From NCBI RefSeq assembly GCF_030052815.1, contig NC_079497.1, positions 20,040,258 through 20,104,257 on the forward strand: 64,000 nt of DNA. The letters are read 5' to 3'. Positions 26,034-38,900 of the stretch are shown one piece after another. The notes under the pieces were generated by a model, which searched no databases, was not told where the DNA came from, and worked only from the letters and a program-made list of their open reading frames with translations. Positions within the stretch are counted from its first letter, which is position 1; every line of letters begins with the position of its first letter. The position numbers and the translations under genes are program-made. Source of the DNA: Hevea brasiliensis. Taxonomy: Eukaryota > Streptophyta > Magnoliopsida > Malpighiales > Euphorbiaceae.

Positions 26034-26686
26034 TGTGACACCCCTTACCTGTCTATAGTATAGCCGAGCAAGATATGCCACACGGTGTACCGGAATATAA
26101 TATTTTATCTCAATTATTTTTATCATTTCGTAATTTATTTCTTTTTTAGTTATGAAGTGCAATTTGTGAAATTTGTCTCATTTAAGTCATTTATTGAAAT
26201 TATAAATTCATTTGAGTTCCGAAAATTTTATAGAAAATCCGACAGAGTACCGGCTAAAAATGGATAAAACAGTTCTTCGGAACTTATGAAAAACACTTCT
26301 AATACATTTCCCATCATTCTCAAACTCCATTATATCAACATAATCTCAATATTTCTCAACCATTTTTCAAAGATTCTTCAATTTGTCATTCATTCATTTC
26401 ACATTATAATCATGTACAAATCATAAATAAATACTAAATTTTCATTTACAAACACAAATTACAAATATTTGCATTAATATCAAAATATATTACATGAGTT
26501 TCAACTATACATGAGAAAATAAAAGTTTAATTACAAAACACAAATAGTACAAAATACCAAAATATGACCTAGTGTCCTACCAATGCACTATAATCTGTGA
26601 GGTGACACGAACACTATGAAGATCTGTATATAAGTCTCACCCAGTCTGTGGTCTACTGGCCTCTCTGTCAGTCTCTCCAGAACCAA

Positions 26687-26725
26687 CGCGTGGCAAAAAG
26701 CAACGCTCTAAGCAATAAAGCTTAG
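26687..26725 (-). other. Paired-hairpin motif, minus-strand copy
   Basis: Hairpin I is CTAAGC-aataaa-GCTTAG (26708-26725), and hairpin II arms lie at about 26687-26707. On the minus strand it reads GCACCACTAAGC, loop, GCTTAG, as in the plus-oriented copies. Equivalent copies are at 19061-19078 and 3402-3419; in the last the basal pair is T-A instead of C-G. Confidence 0.55.
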
Positions 26726-29700
26726 TGGTGCTAATAATAAAATAAAAAGAACTAAAAAGAAATTAAATATGCAGTGTATATGTTGATTTCTCATATAGAC
26801 AATTTATTTGTAATATTATTCATATGGCGTTGTTTATATTAGTTATTTACTTAAATTTATCCATTTCCATTTTGGATGCCCAAGTAACCTATACTGGATG
26901 ACTAGACTGGATAAACGGGTAAACTGGCACTGGGTACCAAGTACCTTGGGCCGTCACACCATTGGTCACAATGTGTCTCCCAGTGTGCAATAGAATAGCT
27001 AACAAGCTATAATAAATATTGGGCATAAGGCCAAGTGTCACACTGATATCAGAATGGCTAAAAGCCATAAAATCATAGAATGGCATAATGCCATGTGCAG
27101 TACTACTAACTGAACCCTATTGGCATGCCAACCCATCCAAACCAATCTTACTAGGTGTACTAGGGTACATTACAAAGTTATTGATTGAATTTTCATGTTT
27201 TACATATAAAGTTACTATTCATTTTACTATTTAGGTAAAATTATTAACTTTCCAATGCATAATAGTTACATGAGTCCTAATCATATAAATTTACTACATT
27301 TTGGTTTCCAAAAGCGTTGGCATTAGTTGCCAATCCATACTTCTAACCAATGGAGAATAAATCAAAATTTCAGTTTTTGGGTGCTATAGTTCACTGTTCC
27401 ATTAGGCCATTCTATAATGAGAATTTGATCAAGTGTTCTCAATCAAAGTTGTTCTTTATTGTGTCTAGTTATATTTCACTTTTTGAATCACCCCATTTGA
27501 AGTTTTCTATCTCAAGTTATGGGTATTTCACTATAACTGGTCGGATTGCCTTTACCTAGAATTTCTGGGTAATTTTTGGTTCTACCAGATTTGGTAGTTC
27601 AAATTTGGCTAGCAATTTCATTTAGTTAACTCCAGAATTTGAGTTTGTATTCTACATGAAAGTTGCTCTAATTTGCCTAAGCTTTCCATTGATATAAATT
27701 TCAGGTCAATTGGACCTTTCTACACTGAGTTATGACCAAATGAATGAACACTGTTCATTTGGTCATTTTGCCCAGGCAGAATTGGTGCTACCCGGATTTG
27801 GTCAATTTTTTAGGGCATCCTAAGTTTGTTTTCTGGACAGATTTCCTTCATCAAAGTTATGTCATTATGTGTCTAATTTCATGTCCAATTGGCCTTCAAC
27901 CAATTGAACCTAGACAACTCAAGTTATAGCTACCCAAACTTGCTAGACTCACATCCAGACCTGCAGGTCACTCAAGGCAGCACACCCAACCTCAAATCCA
28001 AAGCTATAATTCACTTCAATTCCTCATCATACACAGCCAAATGGTCACTAATTGACCATTAAAATGTCAATCCCTCATTAATTACATAAACCCTGTAACA
28101 CCCCTAAGTTCGGTAGTGCGTTCTACTGTTCCGGTGACCAGTGTTGTCCGGACAACTAGGATGCCTAGAACTACACTTCAATATGAGTGAGGAGACATAA
28201 AATAATGAAATATAAGAAAAGAAAATACAAGAAAAACAAAGGAAAAATAATAGCAAAGAAATGTAACCAAGTTAAGCGAGCCGAGAACCCTAGTGATGGG
28301 TGACCGCACCGGGAAGTCACGGCGTGGACCGTTGACTAGCCCTGGACAGCGGGGAACCATGGAAAATATTTTTAGGACTTAAATAGACCCTTATTGAAGT
28401 ATAAATATCATTAGAAATATCAAAGAAAAATTAAATTATTAGTACAAAGAAAAGTGAGAAATCGAAAAATGGACAAAACCCGGTGTTACCGAAAAATCAG
28501 GAATGCAACCCGAACAGGGGCATTATGGTCATTTGACATCCCGAATTGTCTTTTGACCTAAATTTCCATTAAAAATAAATAATATTACACTTAGAAAATA
28601 AAATGAAGAATTAATTTTGTGGTACCTAATACAAATAGCCAAAAGTGGAGTGAAAAAGGTGTAAATAACACATTTAACTTATTATATGATTTAATAAGTG
28701 TGAGTGGGCCACTAAAGGAATAAACCAAGTTAAATGGGGCATGTGTACACCTAATATGAAATCTGAAAATTCATTTCTTCAAAGTTCCTCAACCATGCCG
28801 ATTTGAGAAAAAAGAAGAACTCCATTGCCGTTTCACTTGGAGCTTGATCCATCCCTCCATTTCATCTCCAATCACTTAGATTGCTTCATTAAAGATTGTC
28901 TACACATCACAAGGAAGAACTTGATACCAAAATCAAGAAGTTTAATCAAGGTTTAGCAAGTTCCAACCATAGGTAAGTTTACATTTTTGAATATTGCTTT
29001 GTTAAACTTTGTGTACATATTATGGGTGTTGGATTTGTGAAGAAAATTTTCAAGTTTGAGGAGTTATTGATATGTCCATTTTGGACAGCCATGGAGTTAT
29101 GTATTTAATGATTTATTATTACATATATTTGATGTAAATTCATGTTGAGTAGAGGGATTTAATATCCTAGTAAGTTATTTCCATGAAAATGTGGTGATTG
29201 TGCACTTAAATTGGAGATTGACGAATTGTGGGACACTTTGGCATTGTAGAACATTTCGGCAGCCTTGGGACACTTTGATAAATGTATGAGTTCATGAAGG
29301 TATTGGCAGAATATTGACATTGAGGATTGATGGATATGTATATAGGTTGGTTGTGTAAAGTGTATGTAAGAATGAGTAATGTTTAGGTGTATATGTGATT
29401 GTACTTAGACTTTGTAAATTTGAGTTTATTTGGTGTATTGAGGATGTGTGTAATCTGCCCAAAGTGACTTTAAAGTGAAGTGGTATATGGTTTTGGTAAT
29501 GTACCAAAACAGAATTGGTAAGGGAAGTGGACATATAGTAAGGTGAATGTGTCATTGATGTATGTTTAAGCAAGGTAATTAAGGGCAGCATGCATTTTAA
29601 CCTATAACTTTAAATGTGTAACTTCAATTGGTATGAGACCAATTGGAGGTGAAACTAGGCACAAAATGTGCCAACTTTCATTGAGAAAGCATACCAAAAT

Positions 29701-30468
29701 TCTGCTTGCAAGGTGACATGAAAAATGACCAATTCGGATTAAGTTCAATTGAAACCTGAAAACTGACCAATTTGGCAGCAGTTAGTGTTTAGGCCATAAC
29801 TCACTCAAAACAGGTCCAATTGACCTGAAATTTTAACCATGAATAGTTAAGACCCATACCTACAAGTCTTATGAAGACACCAAAGCCTATAAATGACCAT
29901 AAGCAAGTCAAACAGCTTGCACAAGTTCGGGTCCAAAAACTGGCCGAACCAAAGTTGACCAAATTGACCTAAAATGACCTAATTTGATGCCATTTGACCA
30001 GCAATAGTAAAATGACCATAACTTGGTCTACATAACTCAGAATGACCTGAAATTTTGCCCCGCGTGCAATAAGACATAGATCTACAAGTTTGTAGTTTTG
30101 ACCAAAACTCGAAAACCGAGGGAACTAGGTCGTCCGACTAGGTCAAACTAGTATCCCGGAATCCAGCAAGTTGCATTAAAATGCACTAAACAAGGAAATG
30201 AGTTTGGTAAAACGTACCAACCCTAAAACCCTATCGAATGTGACATATTAATGACACAAAAACCTAATTTACCTAAAACGCATCGAAGGTCGGTATATTA
30301 GGTGATTAAGCAAATAATAGCCTTCAGTGAATTACTTATCGAACATTATCGTTAGAGACAATTTAATTTAGTACTGAAACACTTCAAATTGTGTTTCTCA
30401 GTTACCAAAGACTCAGGAAAAGGGAAGGAAACACTGAGTCCAGACCAGGAGACAGTCATCAGAGGTTT

Positions 30469-30632
30469 GTGCACAACTAGTTTTCAACTGATTTTACTCT
30501 GAATAAGATTTCATATGATTAATTGTATGTTATTGATTTAAATTGTGTTTGTGCACAACTAGTTTTCAACTGATTTTACTCTGAATAAGATTTCATATGA
30601 TTAATTGTATGTTATTGATTTAAATTGTGTTT
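30469..30632. repeat. Tandem duplication, 2 x 82 bp
   Basis: The unit starting GTGCACAACTAGTTTTCAAC at 30469 recurs at 30551 almost unchanged, and a partial third start is seen at 30633. It lies inside the family D solo LTR. Confidence 0.85.
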
Positions 30633-31442
30633 GTGCACAACAGTATTTCTTTTGAATTTTTCAATTGAAATGAATTATGACTATTTGTACATTATTGTTT
30701 TAAATTGTGGAAATGTGTTTGAATGGATATTTATTGCTTGAAAAGCATTGTAAATGATTTGATGGATACTATTGATTGAAAAGCACTGTAAATGGTTTTT
30801 GTGGAAATTAAAGATAATTATGAATTGTGTTGCCATTTTGTGAATGAAATTATAACTTTGAAAATTTATTGGATTCTCACGAATCATTTGAATAAAATGT
30901 TTGGAATTGATTTTGTGTTCACACTTAGCATGACAGTATCATATCATTCCTTCTCCATTTATGGGGTTGTGATCGTTTATTTTCCTTCTCCATTTATGGA
31001 GTCGTGATCATTTATTTTTTTCCCTCTCTGGTTTACCAGTTGAGGTGATCGGATGAGTACTCATTATATAGCTAGCCCCCTTCCTCATTGATTTCGATTA
31101 GTGGGGTTGTGATTGCTTTTCGTGGTGTACAACGCGGCATTGATCGGAAATTTGTGTCATGGCTTAAGTTGTGAATGAATTGGCAACACTGTATTCTTAA
31201 ATTATTCGACTAAATTGTGTTGTTATGCGATTTGATAATTTGTGAAATGAAGTTTAAATTCTTATTGACATTTACTGTCTTTTGAATTTAACTATGTTTT
31301 GATTACTGAGATTTATTGTGATATTGTGTTAAATTCCTTATGACAGTATTGTCTTGAATTTAACTATGGTTTTTAAATATCCACTATTTATTTGAATTAT
31401 GAATTGTGATTTAAATTTGTATTTGGTTAATGTTGTGCACCA

Positions 31443-31482
31443 CTGAGACATTGTCTCAGCGATAGCTTTTTATTGCTGTCGC
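31443..31482 (+). other. Paired-hairpin motif, family D copy
   Basis: Hairpin I is CTGAGA-cattg-TCTCAG (31443-31459). Hairpin II is GCGATAGC-tttttatt-GCTGTCGC (31459-31482). The closing pair of hairpin I is A-T here, T-A in family C and C-G in family A/B. Confidence 0.6.
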
Positions 31483-33174
31483 AGGTAGACAGACAGACAG
31501 GGCAGCAGACTAGGCTGCTATTACCTCCAGCGAGAGATTTTCGGGTATAACGAGTATACCACATTTTGTATTTTGTGCGGTAATGTATGATCACTGTATG
31601 TACATATTGTTTTGGTTTTGAGCAGTTGTAAATTAAAATTGTACATTGACATTGTGAAGTAAATTATGAGTTATTTTGGCTTGTAAAAATTGTATTATAT
31701 TTCTTTTATCTCAGTCTTTGAAAAATCACTGCAGATTTGAGTTGAGAAATATGTTGTGTTGAGAAAAATGTTGGATTTGAGATTTGAAAAATATATTGAA
31801 GTGCTTTTTACAAGTTTTCTGAAGAACTGTTTTATCCAAATTACAGATGGCACTCTGCCAAAATTTTTACAGAAATTCCAAATAAGTCAAATGTGTCAGT
31901 TCTATCACTTCAGTTAAAAAAAGTTTTTAACACTTGTAAATAGTGCTCACCACTATAAAAGAAATAAGAAAAGTTTTTAAAATCCCTTGTAGTGTATTTA
32001 ATGAGTTATCAGTAGACGGAGTTGGTAATTCATTAGGTATACTACGGGATCATGTTATGCCTTACAGAGAGGTAGGGTGTGACAAACCCTCAATTTTTGA
32101 GTTCAAAACCCTAACCACAAATTCTCAATTGTACAAATCACATGTTATTGATTTAATTCTTCCATTCTAACTCATTTATGTGCAATCTCCATCATCTATA
32201 ACATGTTTAAGCCTATCAAACACATCAGCCCAACCACACACCAAGGCTGACCGAATTTAGGATTACACATACATGAAGATTTTAGTTCATTTTCTTGCAA
32301 TTTCTAGCTTAAATCAAGTACCTAAACAAGAATTTAGAAGAAGAATGGAAGAATTTGGCACTAACCTTGCTTGAGTCAATTTCCAAGCTTGTTAAACCTC
32401 TTTCCTTCCTCTTTTTTTTGCTGCCCCAAGTTTGCCCAATATGCAAGGAGTGTAATTAAATGGGAAAGGAAGCTTGGTTGGGATAACAATGGTGGAGTCT
32501 CTTTGGTGTGTGGTTCAGCCAAGGAAGAAGATAGGTAAGTAAGCAGATTTCTTTTTAGTCAATTTGACTTCTTTATCTCTTTTTAATGAATTTAAATGTA
32601 TTTGTTGAGTTTTGATTGGTTAACAATTCTTTATGACATCATAATTATGTTTAAAACTCTTTTTCTTTCTTTTCTTTCCTGCTTAATTTCAATTCAATTT
32701 TTAACAATATTTATTCACATTTTATGTCATAATAATTATTTACTTAATTAGACAAGTCGGTCAAAAATCATCCCTGAAGACGAAATGCCCTCCGTTTGGC
32801 TTATCGAGCTAAAATCGTCTGTACCGATCTCAAAAATTTTCTAAGTATTTTCTTGGCATTCTAATGCCATCGAAACCTCAATGACTCTTCCCTGGAGTAC
32901 CAAAAATTATTTCATGAATTTTCTCCCGGGTTTAGAGCTTTTAGCTGCGAAGACAGCAACTTCCCTCTAGGTTACCCATCATTAGGGCACCAGCTCATTT
33001 AACTTGATTGTATTTTATTTCTAAAATTTTTTCTACATTTTTTTTGTTAATATTTGAGTTAATTATGGCTCCTTACTTTAGTCTAAATATTTTTTCAGAC
33101 GTTCTAGCTATCCAGATCGACACCGGTCACCTGAACAGTAGAATGTATGGAATTGCTACAGTGAGGGTGTTACA

Positions 33175-35764
33175 AAATATGATCAGAACTAAATGAAATT
33201 GTCCATCAAAGTTAGGAAACCAAAACTGCCAGAATTGATTCTGCCCAGAAATTCTGGAAAAATTACAATCTGGCTAGTTATGGTAATTTGGCCATAACTT
33301 GAGTTACAAAACTCCGAATGATGTGATTCAAGAAGGCAATAAAAAAAGACACATAAAGGAACAACTTTCATGAAGAAAGTTTTGTCAAAATTTCACTGTA
33401 GCAAGGTCCAATAAAATAGTAAACATGGACCTTAAATTTTAGAAATTTGAAATAAAACCTAAGAGATTAGGAATTGAGTTTGACAACCAATGCCAACAAA
33501 AATAAAATGTAAAATGTGGTATATTGGTGAACTTAGACTTAACAAATCTATTATGAATTAAAAAGTCAACTTTTGTGTAGGAATGGCGAAGTAAATAGTA
33601 ACAACCAAAATTAATGGAGTGAATGGTACCCCACTTAAATGATTTAATGAATGTTTAAATTATGTAAATGTGTAGATGAGGTTTGTATTCTCATCACAGA
33701 TAAAACTTAGGGGATATTGTTAATTTAATTTGAAATGTGATTTATAAATGACTATAAATGAAATATTAAAGGTATAAAGGATGTGCAAATAATATTTGAG
33801 ACTTAAGTTCCTTTTATGAATATAAATGAAAATACTTGAATCTAGGTACATATAAATGAAAATGCTTGAACCTAGGTACCTATAAATTGGTGTAATAAAT
33901 TAGTTAAATGATAAATAGACAGTAAAGTTAATAAATAGTGAACTATATAAATGAAATTTATTAATATATGCATTAGATAAAAAAAAAAATTGGACATAGT
34001 ATTTCTGCTAGGAAATAAAATAAAAACCTATTAACACTTAATGGTATATGAGTGAAAATAAGAGGAATCATAAATTTTATGTAAGCAAAAATACTTCTTG
34101 AATTGCAAATGATAAGTTATATAAAGAGTTGATTCAAATTTTTTTTTGAATTTGAGTGACCCTAAAACATAGAAGAATGTTTTAAGTACAATGGTGCATG
34201 AGAACCATTGATGAGAATTGTGATCATATGAATGATCAAATGAATGTATGAATTATGAAGAATGCATAACTTATGTAGAAAGGTATTTTAGAATTTTAAA
34301 CTTTTGCTAGTAATAAAAATTAAAATATTATAAATTATAATTAGAACATATAATGAAATAATGATACTTATGAACCCTTAATAGTACTAATATGCCCATG
34401 TATTGTCTAGACACGTGTGTCAGATTGGATAGTTAGGCATACCAATAGGGTATTATTTTAGCAGTACTGCGTAAGACTTTATGCCTGTATTCATGGCTTT
34501 ATGCCCGCATTCATGGCTTTTATGCGCGATTACTTATTATCATGGCTTTTAGCCATACTGATATGTTATCATGACTTTTTAGCCATACTGACTGCATACG
34601 TGGTTGACATACTAAGCTTACACGTCCCATGGTATGACGACCCGAGGCATCGCGGTGTCCAGTGCCAACAACCCGTTATCCAGTTTAGTCAGCCTATCAT
34701 AGGTTACTTGGGCAGTGAAATTTATTGAAATAAGTTAAGAATATTAGTAATTAAAAATATTAGAAATTAAATAACTGAGTAAGACGACCTAAAATAAATA
34801 AGAATAGTTATTTAGTAGAAAATACTAAATGAAATGATAAAAAGATTAGCAATAGAAATATAACTTAAATAAACATTACAAATACACTTTTTCATAATAA
34901 TATAAAGCAAAGAATAATATTCTTGAAATTTTTGGGGATGGTATATTATTACTGTGAATTTAGGAATTAAGCGCTTCTGAAAAGGAAAAAATTAGAACAA
35001 AAGTTTGTTGATACTAGAAGTATTATATTAAATTAGATTACTTTCCAGAGTATCCAAATTATGATCCATTCTTTCTTTATTTGTATATATTATTTTCTTG
35101 TTATATTATCGCACCACTAAGCAGCAATGCTTAGCGCGATGGATTTATTTCCTTCGCGCAGGTGCTGAAGATAAAGTCCAGTGGATATTAGACTGGAATT
35201 TTAGAGTTCTGATCTACAAAGTGTTCAAGGTTGTCACCTCCTCAGCAATGCATGTAGATACGGCCCATATAAGTCATGTCATGTATTTTGTATATTATAA
35301 ATATTTCATATGTTGTAATGTAAACTAAAAAAATTAATATTAATATTTATGTGTTGTAAATTAATAAATCGGTTAGTTCATATGTGATTAAATTGTATAT
35401 CATGTAAATTAATAAAACTTGAGAATTTCTATATATAAATTGTGCATGAATAGAAATACATGGAAATGAATATGAAATTGAGATATATGGATGAGATTAT
35501 GAAATATGAGATGATTATGAGAATAATTGATGAGATTTTTATTGTAAAATATTGTTGAATTTTTAAACAGATGAATAGTAAAATACGTCAAACGATAATA
35601 AAATAGGGAAAATTCTGCTGGTTTCTCCTCAGAAAAAAAAATTGATTTTAAAATGTAACGAGAAAAAATTATTAAAGGAATAAAGTAAGACAAGATAGGG
35701 TCCTCCGGCACCGAGTGTAACATGTCTTGCTCGGCTACACTGTAGACGGGTGAGGGGTGTCACA
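33175..35764 (+). mobile_element. Truncated 5' LTR of element 4
   Basis: It is collinear with 37536-40129 of the 3' LTR of the same element and ends GGGGTGTCACA at 35764. About the first 1.6 kb is missing at the junction with the minus-oriented LTR (33174). It contains the palindrome cluster (34430-34610) and the hairpin motif (35117-35159). Confidence 0.85.
35117..35159 (+). other. Paired-hairpin motif, family B copy
   Basis: Hairpin I is CTAAGC-agcaat-GCTTAG (35117-35134). Hairpin II pairs GCGCGA (35134-35139) with TCGCGC (35154-35159). AGGTGCTGAAG follows. Equivalent copies are at 2619, 17525 and, decayed, 39483. Confidence 0.6.
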
Positions 35765-35934
35765 TTTAGTGGTATCAGAGCACGGTTTAGGCGTTCTTAG
35801 GCATCAATAGATAGAATAAGATTGTGTGCATAACATGCATTGCATTCATATGAGTCAAGGCGACAATAATGCAGATCTTCAACTATGTACACTGGGTAAA
35901 TTTCCAGGATGAAATTTTGTTAGAGGGGAAGAAT
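35765..35934 (+). mobile_element. Residual internal region of element 4 (170 bp)
   Basis: Only the two ends of an internal region remain. The primer-binding site TGGTATCAGAGC (35770-35781) is a perfect initiator tRNA-Met match. The polypurine end is TAGAGGGGAAGAAT (35921-35934). The stretch TTTAGTGGTATCAGAGCACG matches the complement of 26012-26033 of element 3. All coding DNA has been lost. Confidence 0.88.
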
Positions 35935-38900
35935 TATAACACCCTCACTTTAGCTAATCCATTCATTCGACTGTTCCGATGATCAATGTCTATCCGGATA
36001 GCTAGAATGACTGGAACTATATATAAATTAGAGTGAGAAGTCATAAATATTTCAAATAATGGTTAGAAAAATTAAGGAAAAATTTTAGAAATAAAATACA
36101 ATGAAGTTAAATGAGCCGGTGCCCCGGTGATGGGTGACCCTAACGGGAAGTTGCTGTCTTCACAGCTAATAGCCCTAAACCCGAGGAAAATTTCATGAAA
36201 TAATTTTTAGGACTCTAAAGAAGGGTCATTGAGGTTTTGATGGCATTAGAATGCCAAGAAAATGCTTAGAAAATTTTATCTATCGGTACAGATAATTTTA
36301 GTCTGTTAAACAAAACGAAGGGCATTTTGGTCATTTCATCTTTAGAGATGATTTTTGGCCAACTTTTTCAGTTAAATAAATAATTTTTATGACATAAAAT
36401 ATGAATAAATATTGCTAAAAATTAAAGTAAAAATGAGTAGAAAAGAAAAGAAAAGAAAAATGAAAGTAAATGAGACTTATTTTATCATACATGTGTCACC
36501 ATGATGCAATAAAAACCCCATAGCCAATCACAACCCAACAAGCACTCATAAATCAATTTAAAAAGAGATAAATGAAAAATAAATCTGCTCATCTCCTCAA
36601 CCAAATTCCGCAGCCACTCCCATCTCTCTTAACCTCCATTAAAACTCTCTAATCTCTCTCTTCTAAGCCTTAATTTCTCACCATAAAACCCTAAGTTTCT
36701 TTCATTAAACCTTGTCAATTCCTCTTGAGAGAGTGTTTGGCAGCCTAAAATAAGAAAGAAAGTGAAGGACAAATTGAGGATTAACCAAGAGAAAATTCTG
36801 CTCACACAAGATTAGTGCAGAAAACAAGTTCTCTTCCTTCTTTAATCTTTGTAAGCATGCTAAATTAAGTAGAAATTGCATGAAATCAAAAGAAAACCAT
36901 GAGTAAATGGAACCTCTAAATGTTGGCAGCCATGAGAAAGTTTGAGAATTGTTGGTTTTTACTGAAATTAAGTGGTTATTTATGTTATTGATGAGTATAG
37001 ATGATGGATAAAGTGATTGGTATGAGTTTGGTCTATGTATGCCATGAATTGGAATTTTGGAGTTAGGGTTTGGGGCAAAATTTGGGTTTTGCTCATATGT
37101 TTATGAATGGAAGTCCTAATGATCAATTAGTGACCATTTGGCTATATTTGATGAGGAATTGAAGTGAATTGTGGCTTTGGATTTAAGGTTGGGTATGGTG
37201 CCTAATCGAACCTGTAGGGTTGGATGTGAGTCCAACAAGTTTGGACAACTATAACTTGAGTTGTGTAGGTTCAATTGGTGAAAGGCCAATTGGACATGAA
37301 ACTAGACACATACTTCCACAACTTTGATGAACAAACTTTGCCCAGAAAACAAACTTAGAATACCCTAAAAATTGACCAAATCTAGGTAACCAATTTTGGA
37401 CCTGGTAAAAGTGACCAAATGAACAGTATTTGGCCATAACTCAATGTAGAAATATCCAATTGACCTGAATTTTATATCAATGGAAAGCTTAGACAATTTA
37501 GTAAAACTTTCATGAGGACCATAACTCTAAATTATGACCAGAACTAAATGAAATTGTCCATCAAATTTAAGACACTAAAGCTGCCAGAATTGATTCTGCC
37601 CAGAAATTTTGGAAAAATTACAATCCGGCCAATTATGGTAATTTGGCCATAACTTGAGCTACAAAACTCCAAATGGAGTGATTCTAAAAAGGAATTAAAG
37701 AAGACACATAAAGGAACATCTTTCATGAAGAAAGTTTTGTCAAAATTTCATTGTAGCAAGGTCCAATGAAACAGTAAACATGGACCTTAAATTCTAGAAA
37801 TTTGAAATAAAACCTAGGAGACTAGGAATTGAGTTTGGCAACCAATGCCAACAAAAATAAAATGTAAAATGTGGTATATTGGTGAACTTAGGCTTAACAA
37901 ATCTATTATGAATTAAAATTTTAACTTTTGTATAGGAATGGCCAAGTGAATAGTAACAACCAAAATTAATGGAGTGAATGGTACCCACTTAAATAATTTA
38001 ATGAATGTTTAAATTATGTAAATGTGTAGATGATGTTTGTATTCTCATCACAAATAGAACTTAGGAGATATTGTTAATTTAATTTGAAATGTGATTTATA
38101 AATGACTATAAATGAAATATTAAAGGTATAAAGGATGTGCAAATAATATTTGAGACTTAGGTTCCTTTTATGAATACAAATGAAAATACTTGAATCTAGT
38201 TACATATAAATAAAAATGCTTGAACCTAGGTACCTGTAAATTGGTGTAATAAATTAGCTAAATGATAAATAGATAGTGAGGTTGATAAATAGTGAACTAT
38301 ATAAATGAAATTTATGAATATATGCATTAGATAAAAATAAAATTGGACATAGTATTTCCACTAGGAAATAAAATAAAAACCTATTAACACTTAATGGTAT
38401 ATGAGTGAAAATAAGATGAATCATAAATTTTATGTAAGCAAAAATACTTCTTGAATGGCAAATGATAAGTTATATAAATAGTTAATTCAAATTTTTTTTT
38501 GAATTTGAGTGATCCTAAAACATAGAAGAATGTTTTAAGTACAATGGTGCATAAGAACCATTGATGAGAATTGTGATTATATGAATGATCAAATGAATGT
38601 ATGAATTATGAAGAATGCATAATTTATGTAGAATGGTATTTTAGAAATTTATACTTTTGCTAGTAATAAAAATTAAAATATTATAAATTATAATTAGTAA
38701 ATTATAATTAGAACATATAATGAAATAATGATACTTATTAACCCTTAATGGTACTAATATGTTCATGTATTGTCTAGACACGTGTGTCATATTGGATAGT
38801 TTGGCATGCCAATAGGGTATTGTTTTAGTAGTACTGCGTAAGGCTTTATGCCTATATTTAAGGCTTTATGCCCTCATTCATGGCTTTTATACCCGATTAC

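Larger units (their letters stand above)
28094..32084 (+). mobile_element. Solo LTR (3991 bp, family D) nested in element 3 5' LTR
   Basis: It starts TGTAACACCCCTAAG and ends GGTAGGGTGTGACA. The 5-bp TSD AACCC flanks it (28089-28093, 32085-32089), and the empty site is seen at 4776-4780. Its ends and its hairpin motif relate it to the LTR of element 2 (family C), but the bodies have diverged. Internal features: the 82-bp tandem duplication at 30469-30632 and the hairpin motif at 31443-31482. Confidence 0.93.
26034..33174 (-). mobile_element. 5' LTR of element 3, interrupted by a solo LTR
   Basis: The outer LTR occupies 26034-28093 and 32090-33174 (about 3.15 kb without the insert). It starts TGTGACACCCC and ends GGGTGTTACA on the plus strand. 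Its left edge abuts the primer-binding site of element 3, so it is the true 5' LTR. Its right edge is directly joined at 33175 to the middle of a plus-oriented LTR (element 4). No sensible coding region is present. Confidence 0.85.
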
